Shown: piece by piece, positions 44,349 through 52,318 of the stretch
Position numbering within the stretch: position 1 is the first letter of the stretch
How the letters are laid out: each line of letters starts with the position of its first letter
NCBI GenBank assembly: GCA_003584705.1
Contig: AP018536.1
Span: 2,604,001-2,668,000, forward strand
Length of the DNA: 64,000 nucleotides
From: Lachnospiraceae bacterium GAM79
Lineage (GTDB): Bacteria > Bacillota > Clostridia > Lachnospirales > Lachnospiraceae
Reading direction: 5' to 3'
The notes under the pieces: generated by a model
Told to the model about the DNA's origin: nothing
What the model saw: only the letters and a program-made list of their open reading frames with translations
The model's database searches: none
Program-made: the position numbers and the translations under genes

Positions 44349-44531
44349 ATGGAAATATCAAAAGAATCATTAGAAAATTTATTGGAAAGAACCGGTCTTA
44401 ACGGTATTACAGAAGTGTTACTCCCCCACTTACGGAAAATGGAGAGGCGCTATAAAGAGCAAATGAATCCGCCGAAGTATATGTCCGAGTTCTGCGGCAG
44501 ATTATCTTTTATAAAAATGGTTGAGGATTAG
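44349..44531 (+). CDS. Small hypothetical protein (60 aa)
   Basis: A 60-codon frame with a good ribosome site (AAAGGAGAACAGTATA before ATG). The product is charged and mostly helical (SLENLLERTGLNGITEVLL ... KMERRYKEQMNPP) and has no recognised domain. It is encoded on the plus strand, opposite to its neighbours, in the debris-rich end of the island. It may be a leftover of a mobile element. Its reality rests on the ribosome site and on codon-like composition. Confidence 0.4.
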   Translation: MEISKESLENLLERTGLNGITEVLLPHLRKMERRYKEQMNPPKYMSEFCGRLSFIKMVED

Positions 44532-44876
44532 CTTATGATGACCTGATATATAGACTGCCATTAAAAGAATACGCAGTACAGCACAAGTGTACGGAAATAT
44601 ATATCTTAGACCTAAAATATATGTTATACCGAAAAAAGATATTGACAGTAAGGCTGCAATGATTATGGGCCTCCAGGCGGCGCGTACCTGCAAGGCAAAG
44701 CGTGCCAGTGCTAAATGGCAGTGGCACGCTTTGCCTGATATTTATAATCTCGGAAATATTATACACAAATGCAGAGGGGTATGTTACCCTCTGCTGTTAT
44801 AAAAGGCCCATTGGAGTAAAGGAACGAAAAAACTATGAGTATATATAGTCTCTCCATATATCTCAATCTCATATCA
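44532..44876. other. Island edge, non-coding, with hairpins
   Basis: No convincing gene. It contains a strong hairpin with a 15-bp stem (44693-44736) and a second, GCAGAGGG/CCCTCTGC (about 44771-44794). Weak ORFs here lack ribosome sites. It probably represents decayed accessory DNA. Confidence 0.6.
44693..44736. repeat. Perfect 15-bp inverted repeat
   Basis: AGGCAAAGCGTGCCA (44693-44707) and TGGCACGCTTTGCCT (44722-44736), loop 14 nt. There is no T-run on either side, so a standard terminator is doubtful. It could be a mobile-element end or a processing site. Confidence 0.7.
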
Positions 44877-45284
44877 TTAATCACGACCGAAAAGATCTCT
44901 TGTATATACCTTCTCCTTTACATCGTCCAGACAGCTGTCATACCGGTTGGCAATGATGGACTGGCTCATCTCCTTGAACTTCGCAAGGTCATTGACCACC
45001 TTGCTGCCGAAGAACGTACTGCCGTCCTCCAGAGTAGGCTCGTAGACAATCACCGTAGCTCCTTTCGCCTTGATCCGCTTCATCACGCCCAGGATGCTGC
45101 TCTGGCGGAAGTTATCGGATTTGCTCTTCATGGTCAGGCGGAATACACCTATTATACATGTTTTTTCTTCATCTTTACTGTAGTCACCTTTATTATAATA
45201 GTCATAATATCCTGCCATAGAAAGTACCTGATCAGCAATAAAATCTTTTCTCGTCCGATTAGATTCTACAATTGCTGATATCAT
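44877..45284 (-). pseudogene. ugd: UDP-glucose 6-dehydrogenase, C-terminal fragment
   Basis: About 135 codons corresponding to the end of UDP-glucose/GDP-mannose dehydrogenases: [28 protein letters not shown], then the UDP-binding domain with [17 protein letters not shown], and [10 protein letters not shown] at the end. A full enzyme has about 390-400 residues. The NAD-binding domain and the catalytic Cys region are missing, so this is a non-functional remnant. Its 5' end abuts the integrase tail at 45281-45423, suggesting that an insertion or deletion joined the two. Confidence 0.85.
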
Positions 45285-45423
45285 GTTCTGGGGTACATAT
45301 CATAGGGTGTTCCTGAGCTTTTTTCATTTGTAAAAATAATGATATTAGGGTGAGACTCTTTCAAGCTGCCTTCTCTCTGTGAATAATCTACCAAGGATCT
45401 GTGTCGGCTCTTCAGCATTTTCA
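45281..45423 (-). pseudogene. Integrase tail remnant, second copy
   Basis: A short open frame whose end (SHPNIIIFTNEKSS) is clearly related to the tail of the integrase fragment at 36715-37068 (SHQNIVTYTNEKSS). DNA identity is obvious around GAGCTTTTTTCATTTGTA and GGTGAGAC. Both run on the minus strand, so they are direct repeats about 8.5 kb apart that bracket the sugar-utilisation island. Only about 45 codons remain. Confidence 0.75.
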
Positions 45424-45430
45424 GTTAAGT

Positions 45431-46105
45431 TCAATCTTCTGACCAATACTTCATTGAAATAGGTTCTATTACAACTGCAATTATATTATTATTTTGATCT
45501 ACTCTAAATCTAAATGCATAAAAGTAGTCTTTGGTTGAATCAATTTTTAAGAAATAATTATATGCTCCGGAGTCCTTTAACCCATCATGTGAGAATACAT
45601 CTTTAATATCTGCGGAACGCTGCTTTGTATCTCCATATAATTCAATTACTTTGTCTATACTGTCTCCAAGTTTGATGCCTCTTACTGGACTTTCTATTAC
45701 ATTACCATCATCTGTAAATTCACCTGATACTATCATGTTTGCATTATCGGCAAGCATGTATGCAGCCTCATCATTTCCTGCCTCTACATATTCATTATAT
45801 GTATCATATCCCAAAAAACTAAATGCAAGGTCTTTTTCTGAAAGTGGCTCTGCTTCTTCTATGTTGGTTACTTCTGTGGTCTTTTCTGCCTCTGTTGATT
45901 CGTCTTTCGCTTCTGCTTCACTTGTGTTATCTTCTACTACCTCAGTGCTTTCTATTGTCTCCGTGGTTGTTTCTGTAGTTTCTACTTGTGCAGATTCAAC
46001 GGCATTGGGGATGGATTCTGTTGTCGCTGTAGCTTCCTGTTTTCCGCAGGAAACAAAAGATAAAATACATATTGTCATCAGCGCTAAAATAATTTTTCTT
46101 TTCAT
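45431..46105 (-). CDS. Lipoprotein of unknown function
   Basis: A 224-residue lipoprotein: MKRKIILALMTICILS then lipobox FVSCGK. A linker of about 70 residues, very rich in Thr, Glu, Ala and Val, spans the cell wall. The folded C-terminal domain includes PVRGIKLGDSIDKVIELYGDTKQ, a motif seen in small secreted Firmicutes proteins where a short beta-alpha unit senses or binds an unknown ligand. The C-terminus is conserved-looking (YFYAFRFRVDQNNNIIAVVI). No operon partner is evident; the integrase remnant lies just downstream. Confidence 0.7.
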   Translation of the reverse strand: MKRKIILALMTICILSFVSCGKQEATATTESIPNAVESAQVETTETTTETIESTEVVEDNTSEAEAKDESTEAEKTTEVTNIEEAEPLSEKDLAFSFLGYDTYNEYVEAGNDEAAYMLADNANMIVSGEFTDDGNVIESPVRGIKLGDSIDKVIELYGDTKQRSADIKDVFSHDGLKDSGAYNYFLKIDSTKDYFYAFRFRVDQNNNIIAVVIEPISMKYWSED

Positions 46106-46129
46106 AGTCTATTCCTCGCTTTGTTAAAA

Positions 46130-46348
46130 TCAATATTCTTTTGTAATCTCTCCCTCAATCCCATACATTATCTTAAATGTCTCAAGGTCTTCCGCCCGGC
46201 GGATCAGCATGACTTCTTCAAATTTTCCCGTGTGGATATCCTTGAATCCCGCCACCTGTTCACCGTTGCAGATGCTGGCTTTGATAACAGGTTTTTGATT
46301 GCTTCTGTCGTAAGTCTTCTTTTCGGTTCTCTTTGGAAAAAGTCTCAT
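46130..46348 (-). CDS. Small conserved protein (72 aa)
   Basis: A 72-residue soluble protein with one Cys (ASICNGEQVAGF) and a C-terminal helix (DLETFKIMYG). The start overlaps the stop of the DUF188 gene (ATGA), so it is translationally coupled. No known domain is recognised. The basic N-terminus (RLFPKRTEKKTYDRSNQK) could bind nucleic acid. Such small genes are common downstream of yqxD-type genes in Clostridia; the function is unknown. Confidence 0.6.
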   Translation of the reverse strand: MRLFPKRTEKKTYDRSNQKPVIKASICNGEQVAGFKDIHTGKFEEVMLIRRAEDLETFKIMYGIEGEITKEY

Positions 46349-46800
46349 TTCTCTTCCTCCAGTGCTGCTTTTACCATCCGTTCAAAGGATTGTGCAAATC
46401 TTTCGTCATCCTCTTCTGTCCGCTTCTTCGGACCTTTTAAATGATTTTTATGAGAAGCTCTTCTTGCCTTTTTATTCAGATGTCGTTCCATGAGCATCTG
46501 GTCGATGTTCTCATCCGTGTACCATTTACCGGACTGGTGGATGGCGTAGGCACTCTTGCCCAGCGTCATGGCTGCCACGCCATAGTCCTGAGTTACCACG
46601 ATGTCTCCCCTGCGGCAGAGACTGATCAGCTTATAATCCACAGCATCCGCCCCAGCTCCCACGACCACCACCTCGCTGTAACCGGAAGTCAGTATATGAT
46701 TGGTATCGCACAGAAGTGTCACCGAAATCTGATATTTCTTTGCAATCTTTTCCACTATGTCCACCACCGGACAAGCATCTGCATCCACATAAATCTGCAT
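46345..46800 (-). CDS. YaiI/YqxD family (DUF188) protein
   Basis: A 151-residue protein beginning MQIYVDADACPVVDIVEKI, with DIVVTQDYGVAAMTLGK and NIDQMLMERHLNKKARR. These are the conserved blocks of the UPF0178/DUF188 family, a PIN-like fold with conserved Asp residues (YVDADACP, TQDYG) that suggests nuclease activity, unproven. The start at 46800 gives the canonical N-terminus and has GGAG 9 nt upstream. It is coupled to the small downstream gene. A strong terminator (46880-46934) lies upstream and separates it from the toxin gene. Confidence 0.9.
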   Translation of the reverse strand: MQIYVDADACPVVDIVEKIAKKYQISVTLLCDTNHILTSGYSEVVVVGAGADAVDYKLISLCRRGDIVVTQDYGVAAMTLGKSAYAIHQSGKWYTDENIDQMLMERHLNKKARRASHKNHLKGPKKRTEEDDERFAQSFERMVKAALEEEK

Positions 46801-46879
46801 AGGTAAGTTCTCCATCACCTTTTTCTGTAATTGAAATTATAGTAACTTTATCAGACGTTTACAAGTGTATATTTAGCCA

Positions 46880-46934
46880 TAAAAAAACCGACCTCCTATC
46901 GTTAGATTTTAGGTCTAACGATAGGAGGTCGGTT
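46880..46934 (-). terminator. Intrinsic terminator after the toxin-antitoxin operon
   Basis: A perfect 21-bp stem (46886-46906 with 46914-46934) and 7-nt loop, followed on the minus strand by a run of T (plus-strand A run 46881-46887). It is unusually long for a terminator. Confidence 0.88.
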
Positions 46935-46999
46935 CAGGATAAGGCTATTTTTCAATCCATATCAAAAATTATCCATTTTGAACAATTCACTTCTTGTTT

Positions 47000-47431
47000 T
47001 TATTCAGTTTCATTTTCTTCCTCTAATAGCTTTAATAATGCAGAAGGTTCACACACCTTAACAGAAGATTTCATATAATCTTTTACATTTCTGGTTACTA
47101 TACAATCCATTTCTGAACGAATTGCTGTTTCCACCATAATAGCATCTTCATAATCACCAATTTCAGAAGATATTGCTTTCCGGCAATCTAAAGAAGTGGT
47201 ATCCAACAAATGAAATAAAGTAAAAAGCTTGCTCAAAATCTTTCGTGTTTCTACGTCGTTATGTGTTAAACGGTGTGTCAGATAATAGATATCTGTAACT
47301 GACTTTGCTGTAATATAACCCTCAAATTGCTTATTTGCAGAATATATAAAGAGTTTTTGCGCTGCTTCTGAAAATGGAGCACGAGACTGTAATGCATCGA
47401 TGATAACACAAGTATCAACTAAAACTCTCAT
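47000..47431 (-). CDS. PIN-domain toxin (VapC-like)
   Basis: A 143-residue PIN-domain protein: Asp6 in MRVLVDTCVIIDAL, a second acidic group in GDYEDAIMVETAI, and Asp in MDCIVTRNVKDYMKS. These are the metal-binding acidic residues of the PIN ribonuclease fold. It overlaps the upstream Phd-like antitoxin gene by 4 nt (ATGA), the usual antitoxin-toxin coupling. The toxin probably cleaves RNA when the antitoxin is degraded. Promoter, operator and terminator of the pair are all visible. Confidence 0.88.
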   Translation of the reverse strand: MRVLVDTCVIIDALQSRAPFSEAAQKLFIYSANKQFEGYITAKSVTDIYYLTHRLTHNDVETRKILSKLFTLFHLLDTTSLDCRKAISSEIGDYEDAIMVETAIRSEMDCIVTRNVKDYMKSSVKVCEPSALLKLLEEENETE

Positions 47432-47643
47432 ATCGTATTCAACCTTTCTTCCCGTGCTTCTTCCAGAGTCATATCATTTGAAAGAACGCCAAACAATGAT
47501 TTAGCAACATCTACTCTATCCTGATATGGATTAGACAATTTTGCAACAACTTTTCCGTTACGAGTAATATAAATATCCTCTGTTTCTGCAAGCATAAGAT
47601 ATTTGCCAAGATTAATTTTTAATTCAGTTGCAGTAATGGACAT
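47428..47643 (-). CDS. Phd/YefM-type antitoxin
   Basis: A 71-residue protein with the Phd/YefM N-terminal DNA-binding fold: ITATELKINLGKYLMLAE then IYITRNGKVVAKL. The acidic C-terminal helix (MTLEEAREERLNTI) would neutralise the toxin. It is the first gene of the pair. The start is preceded by AAAGGTGATGATG. A palindrome covering the -35 region upstream is the likely site of self-repression. Confidence 0.88.
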   Translation of the reverse strand: MSITATELKINLGKYLMLAETEDIYITRNGKVVAKLSNPYQDRVDVAKSLFGVLSNDMTLEEAREERLNTI

Positions 47644-47711
47644 ATCATCATCACCTTTCTTGAAGAATAACTATTTATCGTCTCATAAAGAGAATCTCTC
47701 TTTTCAATTAT

Positions 47712-47753
47712 ATTATACACAAATCGAACGATTTTATCAATAAAATCGTTCGA
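47712..47753 (-). promoter_or_regulatory. Toxin-antitoxin promoter with embedded palindromic operator
   Basis: On the minus strand, TTGATA (47735-47740), 17 nt, TATAAT (47712-47717). The -35 box sits at the centre of a perfect palindrome with 14-bp arms (47724-47737 and 47740-47753, 2-nt centre). Binding there would block the polymerase, as expected for antitoxin autoregulation. The start codon lies about 70 nt downstream. Confidence 0.78.
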
Positions 47754-47782
47754 AAATCGACTATTGAATGCTGGTCGGAGCG

Positions 47783-50056
47783 CTACTCCGCCAGATACAT
47801 CTTCAGGCTTCCTTCCACCGCATCCATGGCTTCCTCCACACTCGCCTGCCCGTTTAGGTATGCCTGTAAGCTCTCGGTCAGGGAAGTCTCGATCTGAGTG
47901 TCTTCCTTAAGGCACAGGGTGGCTGCCTTGCACAGCTCCATCAGATGGTTCGCGGTCTCCTCAGAGTAGGCTTTGATGGCGAACTCTGCGGTACTGCCGT
48001 CGATATCATAGGTGGTATAGGCTTCCGCCATGCTGCGGTCTGCTGCAGCCTGCGTCTCCAACGCTTTTGCATTGACAGGGAATCCCTCATAGGTATCCAC
48101 TCTCTGCAATTCTTCGGACAGAGCAAACCGCAGGAAATCCTTTGCGATCTCCACGTGTTCACTCCGGCTGTTGATTCCAATGACCATCTTCGGATAAAAT
48201 GCATTTTCCACGGATACCACATTGGCATTTAACAGTTCTGCCACAGCATAGGGTGTCATTGCCTGATTAAAGCCGTCAGTCTCCTGAAGTACCAGCTTCA
48301 CATCAGATCCCAGATCCCAGATATTCGCTGCACGGCCTTCTTTTCTGGAAGGCAGGATACCGCAGTTATCCGCAATCTTCTTCAAATCTTCCAGCCAGGG
48401 ACGTAAAGAATCACGATTCACCTGACGGTTCTGTAAAATATCATCGACGATCAGGGGATAGAACTCTTCCACCAGTTCGCCGCAGGTACGGTCTCCCAGA
48501 TAACTCTCCGTCTTTCCGGATACCGCCTTTGCAATAGCATCCATGCTGCTCATTTCCTCCGGCTGCACATCCCTGCCGACAGCTAACAATAATCCGAATT
48601 GCAGCGGCACCGCATACCGTCTTCCATCCGCCTCTTCATAGGCTGTTGTGATGTTGGAAAGCAGGGTTCCGTCCTCTTCCATGGGCTGCAAAATCTCTTG
48701 CAGATTAAACAGCAAGCCCTTAGAGGCATATGTGTCCAGTTTCAGATGATCCATCACCATGAGATCCGGTCCGCTGCCGGAGGTCAGGGAGGTGTTCAGG
48801 TCCTGATAGATCTGCTGATAATCCGCATTTCCGCTGTATTTATCAGTCATAGAGATTGCCGCATCCACATGAATCAGTATCTCCGGATGCTGCTTATGAT
48901 ACTGCACCGCAGCCTGCTGTAAAAAGAAGCTCTCCTCTACGGTATACAGTGTCAGTTCTTCGGTCACCTCTGTCACCGCATCGGGATCGTAGCGGTAAAT
49001 CATTATTTTATCCCCGCTCTCGCTTCCAAACCACGCGTATACACTGCCGTCCGACAGCGCCACAATATCCCTGCACCACTGATCCGACAGAGAAAAACCG
49101 GTATCGATTCCCTGAAGCAGCTTCTGCCAGTTGGTATCGCCTGCGTCGCAGCGGAAGAATCCGTCTGCATCCGCCGCATAGACTGTGCCGTCTCCCAGCA
49201 CACTGAAATAAGCAGAGCTGTAACTGTCCTGGGAAAAAGGAAGCACTTCCTTCTTTTTTGCCCCATTGCTTCCATCCAGCTGCATCTGCAACAGACCGTT
49301 CACGTTCCCCTGTTCATCCGTCTGTGCCAGATACAACGTATCTCCCACAGCACTGACCCACTTATTATCCGACAGACTGCCACTGTCTGTCAGGCTGTCG
49401 CTCTCCTGGCTGCTCACCAGGCTTCCGTCCTGTGCCAATACAACATCCAGGGAAAAATAAGACAGTCCCACTAACAATCCGTCCTCTGTCAGTGTCACAT
49501 ACTGCGGCGTATCATAGAACCGATAGCCATCCATATCCATAGGCTCCAGCCACTTCTGTGGTGTAATATCCAACGCACTGCCGTCCGCTTCCTTCCACAG
49601 ATGTGCGGAAGAGCTCTCCTCATCCCGGTAACAGTTGCCGTACAGGTACTGATTCCCCTCCGCATCCTGCAACAGTGTAAAACTGTCACTGCTCTCCAGA
49701 CCCTTTCCCTCGGGAAGCGCCTTCAGCCAGTCCTTCGTCACTTCCGTCAGAGTATCCCCTTCGCCCAGCATCCATTCCTCTAAAGAGACCTGACCTTCCG
49801 ATCCTCCTGCCACGAGAAAATGTAATTCATCACCCGAACGGAAGATCTGGCTGATATTTTTGTCCTTCCATTCCTCCGGAAGTGAGAGTTCCGTCTCTAC
49901 ATATCGTCCTTTCTGCACTTCATCAGGTGACGCTGCGATCTGCTGATCGTTCTTATTCCCACACCCGGTGAACAGTCCCATGACGATCGCCATACAGGTT
50001 GCCAGTGCGATTCCTTTTTGCATGTTATTGTTGTTAAAGTAGTTTCTGTTTCGCAT
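47783..50056 (-). CDS. Very large extracellular solute-binding lipoprotein with N-terminal repeat domain
   Basis: A 757-residue lipoprotein with lipobox LFTGCGNK. Residues about 40-350 are beta-rich with repeating units (DELHFLVAGGSEG, DSFTLLQDAEGNQYLYGN, GDGTVYAADADGFFRCD, DGSVYAWFGSESGD), resembling a beta-propeller. Residues about 360-757 match a family 1 solute-binding protein (VEESFFLQQAAVQYHKQHPEI, DLMVMDHLKLDTYASKGLL). A usual sugar-binding protein has about 420 residues. No permease is nearby, so it may work as a sensor or with distant transporters. The start at 50056 is the best supported, although its ribosome site is weak. Confidence 0.78.
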   Translation of the reverse strand: MRNRNYFNNNNMQKGIALATCMAIVMGLFTGCGNKNDQQIAASPDEVQKGRYVETELSLPEEWKDKNISQIFRSGDELHFLVAGGSEGQVSLEEWMLGEGDTLTEVTKDWLKALPEGKGLESSDSFTLLQDAEGNQYLYGNCYRDEESSSAHLWKEADGSALDITPQKWLEPMDMDGYRFYDTPQYVTLTEDGLLVGLSYFSLDVVLAQDGSLVSSQESDSLTDSGSLSDNKWVSAVGDTLYLAQTDEQGNVNGLLQMQLDGSNGAKKKEVLPFSQDSYSSAYFSVLGDGTVYAADADGFFRCDAGDTNWQKLLQGIDTGFSLSDQWCRDIVALSDGSVYAWFGSESGDKIMIYRYDPDAVTEVTEELTLYTVEESFFLQQAAVQYHKQHPEILIHVDAAISMTDKYSGNADYQQIYQDLNTSLTSGSGPDLMVMDHLKLDTYASKGLLFNLQEILQPMEEDGTLLSNITTAYEEADGRRYAVPLQFGLLLAVGRDVQPEEMSSMDAIAKAVSGKTESYLGDRTCGELVEEFYPLIVDDILQNRQVNRDSLRPWLEDLKKIADNCGILPSRKEGRAANIWDLGSDVKLVLQETDGFNQAMTPYAVAELLNANVVSVENAFYPKMVIGINSRSEHVEIAKDFLRFALSEELQRVDTYEGFPVNAKALETQAAADRSMAEAYTTYDIDGSTAEFAIKAYSEETANHLMELCKAATLCLKEDTQIETSLTESLQAYLNGQASVEEAMDAVEGSLKMYLAE

Positions 50057-50213
50057 CTTAATATCCAGTCCCTTCCCGTAATCTGTAAATTTGCCATTCC
50101 ACAGCTTTTTCTTACAGGAAAAGTATAGTGGTTTCTTTTTTAAGATAACAGTAGGCATGGTTTAAGATGCCATTAGCACCTCTTTAAGATTTGTTTAATT
50201 TGCTCACACAAAA

Positions 50214-50241
50214 ACGGAACCGGCACAAACGCCGATTCCGT
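50214..50241 (-). terminator. Intrinsic terminator of ftsH
   Basis: ACGGAACCGGC (50214-50224) and GCCGATTCCGT (50231-50241) form an 11-bp stem with one G-U on the transcript, then TTTTTG on the minus strand, 17 nt after the ftsH stop. Confidence 0.85.
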
Positions 50242-50257
50242 CTTCTCCGGGAACCAT

Positions 50258-52081
50258 TTAGGAATTCAATATCTTCATAAATTCTTCTCCGGTAATGGTC
50301 TCTTTTTCATATAAATACTGAGATAGTTCATCCAGTTTAGCACGGTTTTCCAGCAGGATCTGCCCTGCCTTCTCATGCTGCTTCTTCACCAGTTCCACCA
50401 CTTCCTTATCGATGGCAGTCTGGGTCTCCATGGAACAGGTCAGGGAGGAATCTCCACCCAGATACTGGTTCGTCACGGTCTCCATGGCTACCATGTCAAA
50501 ATCCTTGCTCATACCGTAGCGGGTGATCATACCTTTGGCAAGCTTGGTAGCCTGTTCGATATCATTGGAAGCTCCGGTGGTCACAGATCCGAAGGCGATC
50601 TCTTCCGCGGCACGTCCGCCGGTCAGTGTAGCGATCTTGTTCTCCATCTCTTCCTTACTCATCAGATAATGATTGCCTTCCTCTTCCACCTGCATGGTAT
50701 AACCCAGTGCACCGGAGGTACGGGGCACAATGGTGATCTTCTGCACCGGTGCGGAATTGGTCTGCTTCGCTGCTACCAGTGCGTGTCCGATCTCATGGTA
50801 TGCCACGATCCGCTTTTCCTTATCTGTAAGGATGGCATTCTTTTTCTGATAACCGGCGATAACTACCTCAATACTCTCTTCTAAGTCTGCCTGGGTTGCG
50901 AACTTACGTCCATCTCTGACTGCCCGAAGAGCTGCTTCATTGACGATATTGGCAAGCTCCGCACCGGAGGCTCCGGAAGCCATACGGGCGATCTTGTTGA
51001 AGTCCACATTATCTGCGACTTTGATCTTGCGGGCATGCACTTTCAGGATTTCTTCTCTTCCTTTCAGGTCGGGAAGCTCTACCGGCACACGTCTGTCAAA
51101 ACGTCCGGGACGTAACAGTGCGGGATCCAGACTCTCCGGACGGTTGGTGGCCGCCAAAATGATAACGCCGTTGTTGCCTTCAAAGCCATCCATCTCGGTC
51201 AACAGCTGGTTCAATGTCTGTTCTCTCTCATCGTTTCCGCCCACCTGTCCGTCACGCTTTTTACCGATGGCATCGATCTCATCGATAAATACGATACAGG
51301 GAGCCTTTTCCTTCGCCTGTTTGAACAGGTCTCTTACTTTGGAGGCACCCATACCTACGAACATCTCCACGAATTCCGAACCTGACATGGAGAAAAAGGG
51401 AACATTGGCTTCTCCGGCTACTGCCTTGGCTAACATCGTCTTACCGGTTCCGGGAGGGCCTACTAAGAGGATACCCTTCGGCATGGAAGCACCGATCTCT
51501 TTGTATTTGTCGGGATCATGCAGGTATTCCACGATTTCCGTCAGATTTTCCTTCGCCTCGTCCTCTCCTGCCACATCGGTGAACTTGATACCGTTGGAAG
51601 ACTTCACATAGACCTTCGCATTGCTCTTGCCCATGCCTCCCATGCCGAACATCATGGAATCGCCGCCGGCCTTTTTCGCCATCTGACGGTACATCAATTG
51701 TCCGAAGCCAATAATGATGATCAAAGGCAGCAGCCAGCTGATCAGAAAGCTTAAAACCGGCGATGCTTCCTCCACGATCTCACTGGAGAATTTTGCCCCA
51801 CTGTCATACAGTCTCTGCGTTCTGTCCGGATCATCCATCAGACCGGTCTTGTAGATGGTCTTGTCATCTTTTGCCGTGAATACGATCTGATTGTCCTGGA
51901 CCTGTACCTCATCGATCTGTTTATCATAAGTCATCTGCATAAAAGTGTTGTAATCCACTTCCTTCACTGCTCTCTGTACGATCTGCGGTACCAGAAGACT
52001 GTTGATCAGGATAATCACGATCAATGCAATCATATAATAGAATATGAACGGTTTTTTGTTTGGTTGTTTGACTTCCTGCAT
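50258..52081 (-). CDS. ftsH: ATP-dependent zinc metalloprotease FtsH
   Basis: A 607-residue membrane protease. It has an N-terminal membrane helix (YYMIALIVIILINSL), an outer domain of about 80 residues, and a second helix (VLSFLISWLLPLIIIIGFG). The AAA+ domain has Walker A GPPGTGKT, Walker B IVFIDEIDAI and the second region of homology ATNRPESLDPALLRPGRFD. The protease has HEIGH near residue 410. It degrades membrane and regulatory proteins. The start at 52081 follows AAAGGGAAAATGT; the 12-residue longer form has a poorer site. It is a single-gene transcript. Confidence 0.96.
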   Translation of the reverse strand: MQEVKQPNKKPFIFYYMIALIVIILINSLLVPQIVQRAVKEVDYNTFMQMTYDKQIDEVQVQDNQIVFTAKDDKTIYKTGLMDDPDRTQRLYDSGAKFSSEIVEEASPVLSFLISWLLPLIIIIGFGQLMYRQMAKKAGGDSMMFGMGGMGKSNAKVYVKSSNGIKFTDVAGEDEAKENLTEIVEYLHDPDKYKEIGASMPKGILLVGPPGTGKTMLAKAVAGEANVPFFSMSGSEFVEMFVGMGASKVRDLFKQAKEKAPCIVFIDEIDAIGKKRDGQVGGNDEREQTLNQLLTEMDGFEGNNGVIILAATNRPESLDPALLRPGRFDRRVPVELPDLKGREEILKVHARKIKVADNVDFNKIARMASGASGAELANIVNEAALRAVRDGRKFATQADLEESIEVVIAGYQKKNAILTDKEKRIVAYHEIGHALVAAKQTNSAPVQKITIVPRTSGALGYTMQVEEEGNHYLMSKEEMENKIATLTGGRAAEEIAFGSVTTGASNDIEQATKLAKGMITRYGMSKDFDMVAMETVTNQYLGGDSSLTCSMETQTAIDKEVVELVKKQHEKAGQILLENRAKLDELSQYLYEKETITGEEFMKILNS

Positions 52082-52318
52082 ACATTTTCCCTTTCTCATT
52101 CCTGTATTATTGTCCAAATCTGTTGTAATAAATCAATCATAGCCACTTTTTTCCACACAATCAATGGATATTCTCTTACCTTATTCTAAAAAAAAGATAA
52201 ACTTATGCGGTGAAAAGACTACGTTTTTCAAAATCTGTTTCTTTCCATTTTCAGGCAAAAGAGAGACAATCAAAATAGATTTTTACTTGCCAAAAGGTTC
52301 AAAAAGGAGGAAACGTCT

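Noticed and set aside
44129..44401. 90-codon plus-strand ORF upstream of the small 60-aa gene
   Set aside because: It starts within the palindrome region, has no ribosome site and overlaps the better supported frame at 44349.
36694..45430. att duplication of the tRNA-Leu(AAG) 3' end at the far side of the island
   Set aside because: I looked for the CCCATCTTCCGCA end near 44.8-45.5 kb and did not see a second copy, so no att pair is claimed.
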